Positions 36,405 to 49,500 of a stretch of 64,000 bases of DNA are shown here, one piece after another. Position 1 is the stretch's first letter. The number at the start of each line of letters is the position of its first letter. The notes under the pieces are model-generated. The model saw only the letters and a list, made by a program, of their open reading frames with translations. It made no database searches and was not told where the DNA came from. The DNA is from Tetragonia tetragonoides (lineage: Eukaryota; Streptophyta; Magnoliopsida; Caryophyllales; Aizoaceae): positions 6,003,001-6,067,000 of the forward strand of contig CM076151.1 of NCBI GenBank assembly GCA_038025085.1, written 5' to 3'. A program made the position numbers and the translations under genes.

Positions 36405-39400
36405 ATGGAAAACCAGGTATTGAATTTTGATATCGAGCTCGGTGGAGGTTGCGCCACCACCAGTGGTGGTGGTGGTTCAATCTCTGATGACGCCATTGAA
36501 ATCGAGAATGAAAACAATGATGAGGATATGCTTGAAGCCTCTCCTTCATCAGTGGCGCTTTTTGCTGGGGAATTAATGGACTTGGAGCCCTATGAGGGGA
36601 TGGAATTCGAGTCCGAAGAAGCCGCCAAATCGTTCTACAACTCGTACGCTCGTCGAATTGGGTTCAGCACTCGGGTAAGCTCATCAAGACGTTCTAGGAG
36701 AGATGGTGCCATTATTCAACGCTCATTTGTTTGTGCTAAAGAAGGGTTTAGGAATTTGAATGAGAAGAGAACTAAAGATAGGGAAATTAAACGCCCTAGG
36801 ATGATCACTAGAGTGGGTTGTAAAGCAATGTTATCTGTTAAAATACAAGAATGTGGGAAATGGGTTGTTAGTGGTTTTGTTAAAGAGCATAATCATGAAT
36901 TGGTACCTCCTGATCAAGTGCATTGTTTAAGGTCACATAGACAGATTTCGGGTGCGGCTAAAACATTAATTGATACATTGCAGGCTGCTGGGCTGGGTCC
37001 TAGGAGGATTATGTCGGCTTTGATTAAGGAGTATGGTGGGATTAGTAAAGTTGGGTTTACTGAAGTTGATTGTAGGAACTATATGAGGAATAATAGGCAG
37101 AGGAGTATGGAGGGTGATATTCAGCTTCTTATTGATTATTTGAAGCAAATGAGCTTGGAAAGTGAGGATTTTTATTACGCAGTTCAGGGGGATGATGATC
37201 ATCATTCCACAGGTAATGTGTTCTGGGCTGATGCTAGAGCTAGGATGAATTATAGTTATTTTGGTGATACTGTTACATTTGATACTACTTATAGGTCTAA
37301 TAGGTATAGATTGCCTTTTGCGCCTTTTACTGGGGTTAATCATCATGGGCAGCCAGTGTTGTTTGGTTGTGCTTTTTTGATAAATGAGTCGGAAGGGTCA
37401 TTTGTTTGGTTGTTTAATACATGGTTGGCGGCTATGTCGGGTAAGCCACCTGTGTCGATTACTACAGATCATGATGTCACCATTATGTCAGCCATCACAC
37501 AGGTTTTCCCTGATGTGCGCCACAGGTTCTGTAAATGGCACATCTTCAAGAAGTGTCAGGAGAAGTTGTCCCACCTTCTCCTTCAGCACCCAGCTTTTGA
37601 GGTGGACTTTCACAAGTGCGTCAACGTGCCTGATACAGTGGATGAGTTTGAGTCTTACTGGTTGTCCCTTTTAGATAGGTATGATCTTAGGGATAACGAG
37701 TGGCTTCAGTCAATTTACTCTGCTTGTAAGCAGTGGGTTCCTGTGTATTTGCGAGATGCATTTTTTGCTGAAATGTCCAGTACACAACGTAGTGATAGTA
37801 TGAATTCATTCTTTGATGGGTATGTGAATGCGTCCACCAATCTTAGTCAGTTCTTTAAGCTTTATGAAAAAGCACTAGAAAGCCGCAATGAAAAGGAAGT
37901 GAAAGCAGATTATGAGACAATGAGTACTCCTCCTATTCTTAAGACCCCTTCTCCTATGGAGAAACAGGCATCTGAGCATTACACACGGAAAATATTTACA
38001 AGATTTCAGGATGAGTTGGTGGGAACGTTGACTTTAATGGCAACAAAAGCTGAGGATGATGGGGAGGTTATCGCTTATCAAGTGGCTAAGTATGGGGAGG
38101 ATCATAAGGCTTTCTATGTGAGATTCAATGTTTTAGAGATGAAAGCAATGTGTAGTTGCCAGATGTTTGAATTTTCGGGTCTTCTTTGCAGACATGTGTT
38201 GGCAGTGTTTAGAGTAACTAATGTTCTTACCCTTCCTTCTCATTACATTCTGAAGAGATGGACAAGAAATGCCAAGAGCAGTGTTATGTTGGATGATCAG
38301 CGTGGTACTGCAGTGACTGGTTATCTAGAGTCGCATACAGTCCGGTATAATACTCTCCGTCACGAGGCTTTCAAATTTGTGGATGAAGGGGCTAGTAGTT
38401 CAGAGACATATGATGTAGCAATGGATGCTTTACAAAATGCTGCTAAGAAAGTTGCCTTTGCTTTAAGGAATGATGGGAGAAGCTTCATGACAAATGGCCG
38501 TGTTAGGGACTCAAAGAGAGATGGTAGTTCTTTAAATAAGGACCAACATGACAGTGATTTGAGCTTCAGTGAGCAGTTTTCTGAGGTACATGGAAAACTT
38601 CTTTTTCCTTTTCAACGCTTGAGATACTTATGCATCTGGATACATGAAAAGTCTATACTAGTCCTCTGCATGTTTGTTTTTGCCCCTCCTAATCTTTATA
38701 TGTGCTGGGATATCGTGATGCTGACATGTGCTTCTTATTCATGTTGACGATGTCACATCTTTGATAGCTTTTCTTCCTTCCTTGTTGTTTAGGAAGGAAA
38801 TCATACACATTAAGGTTATGCCGAAGTTGAATATCTGTAAATACCAGCCTAAACTTCATAGCAAAATGCAAATACAGTATCTGTTCTACTGTTGCGCATG
38901 AATGGAAATTCATATCACTTTCTTATTCCTGAAAAAAGATATTTCTTTAGGCAAGATTTGAAAACCCACTCCAAAGATGATTCCCCTTCTTTTACTTAGT
39001 TTGATAAGGATGGTTCCTAGTCCACCCTAACAGTGGACATGGACTAGGTGTCCATGCGAACAGAGCTATGCTAAGTTGCTAACTCCGTTCCAAGGCCTAG
39101 GCTCGGCGACTTACAGCCTCATTTCGAACAAGTTAGTAGCCACAGGGATTGAATCCTGGTCATGAAGGTGACAACTTAACTAAGTTGGCCTATATGAGCT
39201 GGTGCCTTTGCTTCACATTTAGGAGCTGCTTCTAAAGTTATATATTCTATTATAGTTTTTGTTATATCTTGATGTCTGGCGTTTACACTTTCAGATTCCA
39301 TGGGATTCAGTGATATCATGCAAACTTGTTCGGCAAGGATTTTGTTTCAGGGACTGGGGAGGGGGAGGGGCGTAGTTCTTAACTGTTGTTTCATAGTAGT

Positions 39401-40817
39401 CCATGGCTCAATCACTAGGGAGTGTGATTGAAGGAGAAAAAGGAGGCATTTTAACTTTATTTAGTGGTTGTTCAAACATGCCGTTGACTTGTTTCATGCT
39501 TCATCTAATCCTTATCAAGTAAAGTTTATTACTCCGTCAAAATATTCCTCTGATACTCTGGATATCATTCTGATCCATATCTGCCTACTGTAAGTCCGAA
39601 TAGGTTACTGTTGCAGTACAACTTTATAGTGAGGTCAATTTGAGCAAAAGCCATGAAAAGTGAGTTAGCATATGTTTTTCAGAGTGGCTAAACGGGACAG
39701 GTGCTACATTCGGTAGTCTTAATTGGGCAGACACTGTGGAGCTGATATTAGCTATGAATATCTGTCATGTTTGAAGATATGTCCATTGCTGCTTGATTTT
39801 TGTGTCATAGAGTGAGATTGGCAGTTGTGGCAAGACAAACCCTTGGTGTTGAATAGTCAATATCCTTCAAGAGTAAGAAGGACAATATTCTCATTATGCT
39901 TGATTGCCATCATTTTGGCTAAAACTTTGTCGTGTCTAATATTTGGTGTGCATGGGGAGGAGTTCACTGGCGCGGGGAGCTTCTTTGTTGGGTTATGTGC
40001 TGGCTTTGAACATCTATGACTGAAATTAGGCTCTGTGTAGCTGAATCTCCGTTTCTCTCAAGCAAGGATTCTGTGTCACTAGCTATGGCTAGTATTGTTT
40101 TCCTTTCACAAGGAAGTTTGCTTACTCCCGATTGGCATGGTTGTCTCTAGAAACCTTTGAGAAGGTGCAGTTGAAGGAAGTAAAGAGTAAATGTTATATG
40201 GATGGAAATGGAATGGACAACTATAATTCTTGACACCCCTCAATAGAAAGTGAGAATATTGTTAAGCCACCGAGTCTTGGTTTAACTTTGTGTTCGGCGT
40301 TCATATGACAGTAATCTAGTGAAACGTTCTTAATACTTTTGGCTTAGTTTTATAAGAAAAATGGGGTTTGTTTGGTTTTATATTTTGATTTCAATGCCCT
40401 TTTTACATTCCATTTGGAATTGATGAAAAAAAGAAAAGAAACGCAAGTTCCCAACAGAACATCTCAGTGTACTGTTCTTCTCACCTCAAATGTCTTCATT
40501 TGTCACGTTAAATGTGCTGTATCTGCTACTTATTGTTTTTTTTTTTCCGGTATATGTACACCATATGGGGGTACTAGAGACTGCTAATGTATTCAGAAAC
40601 TTGCTCAACTCTCTAATCTATTTTGTGAAATTTCTTCACTTAGGATCACATGGACCAGAAAATTAGAGAACTAAGCAAGGAACTTGAGTGTGCTAATCAC
40701 AAGTGTGATGTTTATCGAGCCAACTTGTTTTCAGTTTTGAAGGACATTGAGGATCACAAGCAACTCCTCGCACTAAAAGTTCATAATGTGAAGTTGAGCC
40801 TGAAAGATGCTATCTAA
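36405..40817 (+). CDS. FRS5: FAR1-related sequence 5-like protein (two coding exons)
   Basis: Transposase-derived nuclear protein of the FHY3/FAR1 family. Exons: 36405-38585 and 40644-40817, joined in phase 0 (donor GAG|gtaca, acceptor ttag|GATCAC), 784 residues; I recall Arabidopsis FRS5 at 788. The frame stays open past 38585 but loses all similarity, so that part is intronic. I start at the ATG (MENQVLNFD), not at the upstream non-ATG codons. Order: acidic/Gly-rich head (1-65); FAR1 WRKY-GCM1-type zinc-finger DNA-binding domain (~75-170, ending EHNHELVPP); MULE transposase-like core (~285-390; TVTFDTTYRSNRY, SITTDHD, HRFCKWHIFKKC); SWIM zinc finger (~580-605; CSCQMFEFSGLLCRH); a short coiled-coil tail from exon 2 (KIRELSKELE...VYRANLFSVL). 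Head to head with MRE11, ~1.7 kb between start codons. The 2-kb intron has a SINE. Named by motif similarity and by collinearity with At4g38180. Confidence 0.92.
39030..39200 (-). mobile_element. tRNA-like SINE remnant in the FRS5 intron
   Basis: On the minus strand: 'tggccaacttagttaagttg' (box A-like) then 'gaccaggattcaatccctg' (box B-like) with normal spacing. The 3' end is not clear. Confidence 0.45.
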
Positions 40818-41449
40818 AGGTGCTGCGCAATTGCTTGTACTCCTTCCATGTATAGTATAAGAGAAATATATTTTTTAGGTCAATTAATCCTGGAATTCTT
40901 TTTCCATTTCTTTATCTAGACATTGTACATCGTGTTGATAGTAGGAAACTCGAGTTATGTAGCCTTTGACATAGCATTGTGAATGTACTCAGTTGACTTG
41001 AATACCTGTAGTTCACAGTTGATAACAGTAAATCTGTTCTCTGATCCCCTCTGGAGATAAATTTCTCTGCAACTTTATCATAGTAGCTTTTCTATGCTTG
41101 TTCTCTCAAGTAACTAACTTTTTTATCTTATGATCAATATTATTATGTAATTAAAGTGATGAGGCTCTGAAGTATTGGAACTACGGAGTATTAAACCGTT
41201 GCAGATCTCTTGCTTCATTTCCCTTAATGGTTGATCTTGGGCTTTACTGAGAGCTATTGACTTGCATTCCTTTGAAGTGTTTGATAAAGCGCCCTTTCCG
41301 AAAAAGGAAAAAAAGTAGGGAACTTTCAAGTCTGCAGCTGCCTAGCCTGCCTTGCCTTGAACTTGAGCTGCTTGCCTAAATTATGGGTCTAGAAACCATA
41401 TTCCAAGCAAACTCACCCTTGGTTGTTGATTATTGTCTTGCTGAGAAGG
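40818..41449. other. FRS5 3' flank, no gene
   Basis: Probably FRS5 3' UTR followed by spacer. No reading frame with family features. Confidence 0.45.
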
Positions 41450-41665
41450 TGCAAGAATAACAAAGCAGAACACTATGAAATTTGAAGAGTTAGCGCCCAA
41501 TAATGTTGCTAACTATGATTGCCGTGTAATTTGTTTGGAGGAATTTAAGGATGTTGTCCAAGGCGGGTTGGCAGTCGAGGTAGATTAAGCTAGATTTAAT
41601 TTGTACCTAGCTAGCACATAGTAATGATCTATTGCTTGCTTACAATGTATATTTTGACATTTATT
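41450..41665 (+). pseudogene. RING-H2 gene fragment with internal deletion
   Basis: Encodes KFEELAPNNVANYDCRVICLEEFKD..., matching KFEELAHNNIAKYGCCAICLEEYKD of the RING gene at 44.85 kb. It then jumps from '...gcagtcgag' straight to the sequence that follows the stop codon of the other copy ('gtagattaagcta...tttgtacctagctagca'). So the first Cys pair (one Cys replaced by Arg) and the 3' UTR remain, but the rest of the RING domain is deleted. It cannot encode a working RING finger. It is inverted relative to the other copy. Confidence 0.75.
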
Positions 41666-41679
41666 TTTTTGATAACCTA

Positions 41680-42780
41680 CTCCGCGGGTCTCTTATGTTT
41701 CCTAGGGGTGTCCTGTGTGATGTGGTGAGAAAATATCCACCTTCGTTTTGGAGTCTTCTGGAAGCTCAAAAACGTGGATTATAACCTTCGTTTTCGGCTT
41801 TCCGAGGCTCGGGTGTCAGTTTTACCCAAACTTTCCCGGGGATCTGCAATGACCCTAGAGGACCCTCAGTGCCCTGGAGAGTCATCCGAATCCACGAACT
41901 TCGATAGCACCCATGCCTTTGGTGTTCCGACTCTTACACCAGTGTTTCATAAACGCTCTTCCAAGCCTATCAGGGGCCTGATAAGCGACCCAAGGGCCTC
42001 CCATGTCTCCTAGGAGTGTTCCATGCAATGTGGTGCAAAAATATACACCTCCGTTTCTGGGCCTCCCGGAACCAAAAACGTGAATTATAGCCTTCTTTTC
42101 CGGCTTCCTAGGGCCGGGGTGTCATTTTTGCCGAAACTTTTTCGGGGGGTCTATCATGACCATAGAGTACCCTCGGTACCCCAGGAGGGTCATACAGATC
42201 CCCAAACTTTGATATCACTCATGCCTTTGGTGTTTCAACTCTTACACTAGTGTGCCGTAAGACGCTCTTCCGAGCCTATCAGGAACCAGATAATCGACCC
42301 CGTGGGCCTCCCATGTTCCCTAGGGGTGTTCTGTGCGATGTGGTGCGAAAATATTCACCTTCGTTCCGGAGCCTCCCGGAAGCCCCAAAAACGTGGATTA
42401 TAGCTTTCATTTTCGGCTTTCGGGGCCCCGGTGTCGTTCTCGCCCAAACTTCTCCGGGATGTCTATCATGACACTAGAGGATCCTCGGTGCCCGAGAGGG
42501 TCATCGGGATCCCTGAACTTCGATATCACCCATGTCTTCGGTGTTCCGTCCCTTACATTGGTGTCTGTAGAAACGTCCTTACAAACCTATTGGACACCAG
42601 ATAAAGGACCTCGGAAGCCGCTTATGTTCCCTAAGGGTGTCCCATGCGATGTGGGGCGAAAATATCCAATTTGTTTCGGGGCCTCCCGGAAGCCCAAGAA
42701 ACGTGGATTATAGCATTCATTTGCAGCTTCCGGGGGCTCGGATGTCATTTTTGCCCAAATTTCTCTACGGGGTCTATATC
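41680..42780 (+). repeat. array 5 of the ~312-bp tandem repeat (about 3.5 copies)
   Basis: The landmark occurs near 41756, 42065, 42375 and 42685 (steps 309-310). It has the same orientation as arrays 1 and 2 and is closest to array 2 in sequence. The right edge passes directly into GGTCGGG-rich DNA. Confidence 0.88.
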
Positions 42781-42784
42781 GAGT

Positions 42785-43310
42785 CAGAAGAGTAATCGGG
42801 TCGGGTTGGGTCGAGTCGGTTTGATTCGGTTCTATGTTGATATCGGGTTACGGGTCAACTCGGGTCAGATTAGTTCGGGTTTCGGTTAAGTCGAATTCGG
42901 GTTAGTTCGGTTTTCGGGTCATATCAGGTCAAATTTAATTCATGTTTCAGAGCATATAAAGTTGAAAATAATATGAAAAACTCAATTTTATATGAAAATT
43001 TTCAACAATATGTACTACATGTGTGTTAAGTTAGTGCTTTTTCAATCATTTTGAAGATTATGTCATTATAAGTCGGATATACTGCGGTTTCGGGTAGAGT
43101 CGGTTCAGTTTTATTTCGGTTTCGAGTAACTTTGGGTCGGGCGTTATCGGTTTCGGGTCAATTCGGATAACGGGTGTTGTCGGGTGTCGGGTTGGATCAG
43201 GCCGGGTCAGTTTCGGAAAATGATAATTGATACATTTTCGGATGTCGGGCGGGTCTGATATCGAACGGATCGGGTCGGTTATCTCATCGGGTTTTGCCAG
43301 CTCTACGCCC
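42785..43310. repeat. GGGTCGGGTT/TTTCGGG-rich degenerate repeat
   Basis: Two flanks of 'cgggtcgggttgggtcgag'-like words surround a short AT-rich centre (42950-43060). There is no fixed period. The first flank abuts array 5; a similar short tract abuts array 1 at 2770-2850. Confidence 0.7.
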
Positions 43311-43994
43311 AATGATCCCAACTGTGTTTCATATAGAGAATGAATCCTTTTAACATCCGACTGTTCTAGTACAGTTAGCTTTATTTACTTTTCTTTTTCA
43401 TCTTTTTTTAGTTTGGTATTTGTGATATATAGGATGTTAACATATAACATATGAAAGGAGTCTATAGGGAGGTAAAATATCACTAGGATAATTTTTTTTT
43501 TTTTTTTTTTTTTTTTTCCTTTGTTCGAATGCTAACTAGGGTAATATTTTGGTAATGCTTATATTAATGGTGTGCGGCCTTATAGTGCCCTAGATCCAAC
43601 AATCTTCTTAAATTTAGTTATATAACTGCATATGAAAAAAGTTCCCCTATAGTAATTGTCAAAAGCGGCTCATTATAATTTATAAATACCAAAGCTTTAG
43701 GTTCAAATAGAAGTCAAAAGTGTTACTTGGGCACTAAGCACTAAGTAACTATTTTCTTTTTCATTAACATAAGGCCTAAGAAAAGGGGCAAGGAAGCTTC
43801 AAATAAGTATGTGTTTATGTTAGAGTTGATTTTGTGACAGAGTTTTGCTGTTTTTTATTTACTGTTTACCAATCTGGGTTTCAGGAAGTAAACAAGTTTA
43901 TTTGAAAATTTGAAGTTTGAGTTAGGCATGGTAAACAGACATGCTGGTATAGACTTGACCAGAATGGCTAAGAAGGTATTTCTTTTTAGGGCTG
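43311..43994. other. gene-free stretch with poly-T run
   Basis: No gene. A T run of about 26 bp near 43492-43517 could be the tail of a retroposon in minus orientation. Confidence 0.4.
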
Positions 43995-44545
43995 CATAAA
44001 TTTTGGTCTAGACCTGAATTTTGGACCGGATTTGACCTGAATAGACCGGACCTGACCTAGACTTGGTGGAATCGGTCCGGTCTTCGGTCCTTCAATTTAT
44101 GAATTCTGGATTTTCGGTCCGATCCGGTCCAAAACCTGAATAGACTTGTTTGGACCTGATAACTAGAAAAATTACTATATTTTCATTAAATTGAGAATTT
44201 AATTATTATTTTTGAATAAAATATTTTCCTCGCTACTTATATTTAGCTTTCTAAATGATATATGCTTTGGTACATTCTAAGTTTTGCAAAATCGATTATG
44301 AAGGTAAGGTTATGTACATTTGTTTCTCCTTAAAATCCCACTCTCGTAGAGATACTTATTGAGTCGTTTGGGAAAAAAAATCATAAAAGTAATGTCGGTC
44401 CATATAGGTCCGGGTCGGTCCGGTTCATGATTTTTTAGGTCCGGTCCGGTCCGAGACCTGAATGTTTTAGGACCGGTCTTAGCTCTAATGATTTTCCAAA
44501 TTCCGGTTTAGGTCCGGTCCGGTCTTGGACCTGTGTGCAGCCCTA
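43995..44545. repeat. GGTCC/GACCGG-rich degenerate repeat pair
   Basis: Two blocks (about 43995-44160 and 44395-44545) of 'ggtccggtcc'-type words flank an AT-rich centre. The layout resembles 42785-43310 but with a different word, and both blocks include 'gacctgaat' and 'tttgg' phrases. Confidence 0.65.
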
Positions 44546-44852
44546 TTTGCTTGAATCGAAGCAATCATGGAGTTTCCAGTATTTGATGCTTGTGATTAAG
44601 TTCAAATTTTTTAGCCAATTTGGTGGATTTGCATATGAATTACAAACAAACACCAAAACTGTGGAAAGTTTGTGCAACCGAATTGCTAATCAGGCGAAAA
44701 AAATATAACTAATAAGCAATTACATGATGAATATCAACTTACAATTCACTTGCTATTTCCAAGAAATAAATGACAAAATATATATGTACTGTAAGCTAGC
44801 AATGGATCATCATTAGTGCTAGCTAGGTACAAATTACATGTAGCTTAATCTA

Positions 44853-45689
44853 TCATTGATCTTCTGCAAGGGAAACAAGAACTGGAACTCGACACAATGG
44901 ACAAGAAGTCTTTTCGCCTGCCTTGACAACCCATGGAATGAGACACTTCTCATGTAAGACATGATCGCAACTTAGTATAGCAACCTCGAACGACAACCCA
45001 TCTTGGACACCATCCTTATATTCCTCCAAACAAATGGCACAGCAACCATACTTAGCAATATTATTGTGTGCTAACTCTTCAAACTTCACACCATTTATTG
45101 CAAGTAGTTCTTTCACCTCTTCATCATATTCCCCCTTGTATACCTCCTCCTCCTCCTCCTCGGAAGCCATGCATGTCATCATCATCTTGATACTCAGGCT
45201 CATACTCGTCCACGTACTCGTCTTCATCCATGTACTCATCATGATCAAATTCATTCGGATACTCGGGCTCATAATCATCATCATCGTGATCACCACCATC
45301 ATCCATAATCACGTCTTCATAAACCCTAATATTGACCTTAAGCCCTAGGGAACCCCCTCTGTAACATTAGTATGTACTTCATCATGGAGCTTATGTATTT
45401 CAAGAAGCATACCATCAATAGCACGATCCCAAGCACAATCGTGCACCCCAAGTTCCTCAAGCCAACCCACGACCGTCGTGTCCATCTCCATGGACAAACC
45501 ACTAGGATCATCAAGCCCCTCCCTCTTAAGACTAAATCTCCTATTCTTGACTTCTTCAGTTTCCCTTCCTACGAAACGGTAACACATATCGATTATAACC
45601 TTGCCATTATCCTCACCCGAGTTTGGTACTGGATCAAATCTTGTAATATCTACTAATGAAGAATTGTCATCTTGGTTGTGTAACGACAT
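44853..45689 (-). pseudogene. RING-H2 finger gene, apparently frameshifted twice
   Basis: Three open pieces in series on the minus strand. 45689-45345 has a 114-residue N-terminal part (MSLHNQDDNSSLVDITRFDP...). About 45345-45160 has a very acidic stretch in a second frame (YEPEYPNEFDHDEYMDEDE...). 45171-44853 has the RING-H2 domain back in the first frame: CAIC-x15-CDHVLHEKC-x13-CPLC, as expected for an E3 ubiquitin ligase. The +1 and -1 shifts flank the acidic part, one near 45345 and one near the GAG/GGA run around 45150; in-frame stops lie between. The gaps are too small for normal introns. An internal ATG (MASEEEEEEVYKG) could still make a ~106-residue RING protein. Sequencing error in the repeat run cannot be excluded. 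A deleted inverted copy lies at 41.45 kb. Confidence 0.65.
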
Positions 45690-46594
45690 GATGGTGTGTA
45701 ATATATGTTGTACAAAGATATATAACTCAAAATTTGATGGATTGCTCGCTCTCTATCTCTCGATCAAAACTATGCAACAGAGAAATATTTTGCCAATGTA
45801 TGTGCTTCTATATATAGGATGCTAAAAGCTGATGGGTTTATTATTTACTAGGGAAATTAGATATCTATCAAAACTCTATCTTCTATTTCCTTTCAATTTA
45901 TTTTCCTTTACCAGCAAGGACTTTCCTTTTCTTTTTTCTACTTTTACAGTTGAGGCACGCGGTTTATAAGTTATAAGTACTATAGGTCACGGTAAAATTT
46001 TTACAAGAAGATATTATAATATTTAAAATATGGAGTTTAAAATCAAAAGGATTACTTTTATTTATACAGTCGGTGAAACAAGAATATGGGACGAAGTCTT
46101 ATCCATGTGGGTTCTTGCAAAGCCAATTACATCTTCCCTGTTCTAGAGACATGATCGCACATTAGATTAACAACTCGCGAACAAGCTCGGTCAAAGCTCC
46201 TTTGTTAATATTTGTTAGCTAAATAAACGAACATCAACGACATTTCCAGAGCTTGTTTACAAATAAACGAACATAAATATCACTCTGTTCGTTCGATTAC
46301 GTTCGTGAATAACTTGATTAATTTAACTTTTTAAAATATTTAAGCAATAAGCTACCTTTTTCAGATTTTTATTTTTTGAAACCCATGACCTACCATTTAA
46401 GAGTAAGCTTGAAACTACTAGACCATCACCCTAGCAAAAAAAAAAAAAAAAAAAAAAACTATTTACTTGTCAGTGATCAAAAAGAGACCCACTCTGCCCA
46501 AGAACTAAAGAAATGATGATGGTATGGCATTATTGATAACAATAACCAATTAATGAGTACAACACTCATTGTGAAACTGTGAACTGCTCTCTTG
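45690..46594. other. gene-free stretch
   Basis: Likely promoter of the RING gene, then DNA with 'aaataaacgaac' and 'ttcgttcg' words (46140-46330) and a truncated SINE head with an A run near 46375-46460. No gene supported. Confidence 0.45.
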
Positions 46595-49500
46595 CTAATA
46601 CTTTGAATCAATTCTAGCTCTAAATGTCTGACATCTACAACATTTCAGGTTAACAGATATTTGTATTTCTTGACAGGTCACTCTTTCAGACCTAAGTCTT
46701 GCATTCTGTACTTTAACAGAAAGCTTCAACTTTTGATCTTCCATGTCTTTCAGAACCGCGAGCAAGTTAGCACGATAAACTTCACACCGCTTATTCGTAT
46801 TATCCAACTCAGCACTCAGGCCCTGGATTTTCTTCGCCTTCTCCTCCTGCGTATAAGAGTAAAATAGTACTTTATTACCATAAGCAATACACTAATGTTG
46901 GAGGCTTGCAGCACAATTCTAATGTGAAAAACAGCATCAGTTGATAGTACAATGACTAGTAAAGAAGGATCTGTTAGCAGATAGAATTCATGCATTACTA
47001 CACAAAAAAAATAAAATAATAATCAAATAAAAATATTATGCAATGATGCTTGAAGATATAGTAAAAAAAAAAAAACATGACAAAAGCAAAATGCTATAGG
47101 TCCAAGGGACCAAGACCAACAAGAAGCCTCCACTAACCAAAAAAAGAGAAATCTATTTAATCAAACCATTATAATATCTGTTTTTGAGGTTTGTGTCCAA
47201 AGAAGAAACCATACTGAAACTCAACTTGGCAAAACCACACCAGCTATTGTATAGTCAAGAGTCAGGATAATAAGCAACTCTTGGTACCTGTCTTTCTGTT
47301 GCCTCTAAACTGATGATTCTTCTACAACTACTTTGAGCAAATATAAATAAATCATCAATATTAGCTTTGGCTCTTATGGGTGTTTGAGCTTCGGCACCTT
47401 TCTTCTTCCATCTAATAATATGGACTATTAATTATCAAAAATAAATAAATCATCAATATTAGCATATTTACGTAGAAGATTAACCAGTATAGGCAAGAAG
47501 AAAGATGCTCCACCAAATCATGTATGTACTATCAACCACTTAGAAATGCAGGACAAAAGTTCTCAGCTGGTATACACCATCATGTTTTTCAAGTTTGACC
47601 TGGCATAATTTTAGTTTCACCTTAAAACTGAAACGAATATTGCTATTGCTAGAATTTATGGTAAACTTACAGCAGATTGGCCAGATGCTAGTTGGGTTTC
47701 CCCTGCTGTATGCACCTGGCTCTCACCATTTGCCAGAGCACCCCCATGTGTAACTCCAGCACCTTCATTCTTCACAGAAGCAACCTTCTTTACAGCTTCC
47801 CTCAGAGCATCCATAGCTACATTATAAACGTGTATAGATTTTGCACCTTCCTCCACAAATTTAATAGCTTCCTGACGTAATTTGTTATACCTAACAGCTA
47901 TTGATTCTCGTGAGTCAGTCCCCCCCTCCACAGCAGATGCATCCAATGCAGCACCACTTTTGGCATTTCTGGTCCATCTTCTCAACAAATACTCTGAAGG
48001 AAGAGTAAGAACATTTTTTGCTCTAAAAACTGCTAATATATGTCTACAAATGATACCTGAATATTCAAACATTTGGCAACTACAACTAGCTTTATTCCCC
48101 AAGTCATTGAAACTAACAACATGGGCTCTGTGGTTTTCCCCAAACTTGGATACCCGGAAAGTAGTGACTACTCCAGATTCCTCAAGTTTTGTAGCAGGAT
48201 TGGCTAGGGTCTCAACAAGCTCTTCCTGGAACTTAATAAATATTTTCCTGGTGTAAAGGTTTGCAGCCTGTTTCTCCATGGGGGACGGGGTCTTCAAAAC
48301 TGCCATTGTGTTAGCCGTGTCATCCTCTGCCTGTAGTTCCTTCTCATGCCAACTTGCAACAGCTTTCTCATACTGTTTAATTAACACTTGTATGGTAGTA
48401 GTGGCATCTACAAACCCACTGAAGTACAAACTTCTGCAATCGTTTCCATCAGTAGACAACAGCTCACCAAAAAAAGTGCCCCGCATGTATACGGGTACCC
48501 ACTGGTGGCGAGCCTCATACACTGATTGTAGCCATTCATCATCCATAAGATAGTACAGTCCCACAAGTGCACTCCATCTAGATTCAAACTCCTCAACTGT
48601 CTCGCTTTCGTTAACACACTTCCTAAACTCTGCCTCAAAAGTTGGATGTGACTGATACACATGACCCAAACGGGTTTGAGTCTCTCTAAACATGCTCCAC
48701 TTGCAATAACGATGTCGAGTATTGGGTAAAACCTGAGCAACAGCCATCTGAACAAATCTATCAAGCTCTGTGGTGATCGAGACAGGGACTTGTCCAGACA
48801 TCGCATGGAGCCATGTTTGGAACAGCCAAACGTAGGAGGCCTCAGATTCATTAAGCAGCAAGGCACAGCCAAAAAGCACAGGCTGCCCATGATGATTTAT
48901 CCCCGTAAAAGTGGCAAATGGCACCTTATATCCCTCACTGCTGAATGACGTGTCAAAAACAACCGTATCCCCGAAGTATGTATAGTTGATCCGGGAAGTT
49001 GCATCTGCCCAGAAAATGTTGCCAGTGGATTGTTCATGATCACCCTGAATTGCATAATAGAAGTTAGGATTCTCAGAGTGCATACGCTTGAGGTAATCCA
49101 ATACATGCTGCCCCCCTCCTCCAAGGGTCCTTTGCCTACCAGTATTCATCAATGTCACTGCAATAAATATAGTTTCATACAAGGTACGCTCTTAGTCATG
49201 CACAAAGGCGATCCTTATGTTACAATCTTAGTCACTAAACTGGTAAATGGTTAGATTCTATAATAACTAAACTAACGCCCTAAACTACACTTTGGTTTCA
49301 AATTTTTAGCTGAACCCAAATATTTCCTCCACTAGCATGAACATAACTTCTGAAACAGAATACCAAACCAAACCAAAAAGAAAGGTCAACGATAGGAATC
49401 CAGCAAGCTCAGCTATGATCACAGCTATTGAGACTTACTAAAAAGGGGCAGTATTCTAGACGAATCGAGTAACATGACATGTGCTCCACAACAACCACGA

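Noticed and set aside
38586..38747. Open reading frame of FRS5 running on past 38585
   Set aside because: Family similarity stops at GAG|gtaca and resumes in phase at 40644 with the conserved coiled-coil tail, so this is intron read-through.
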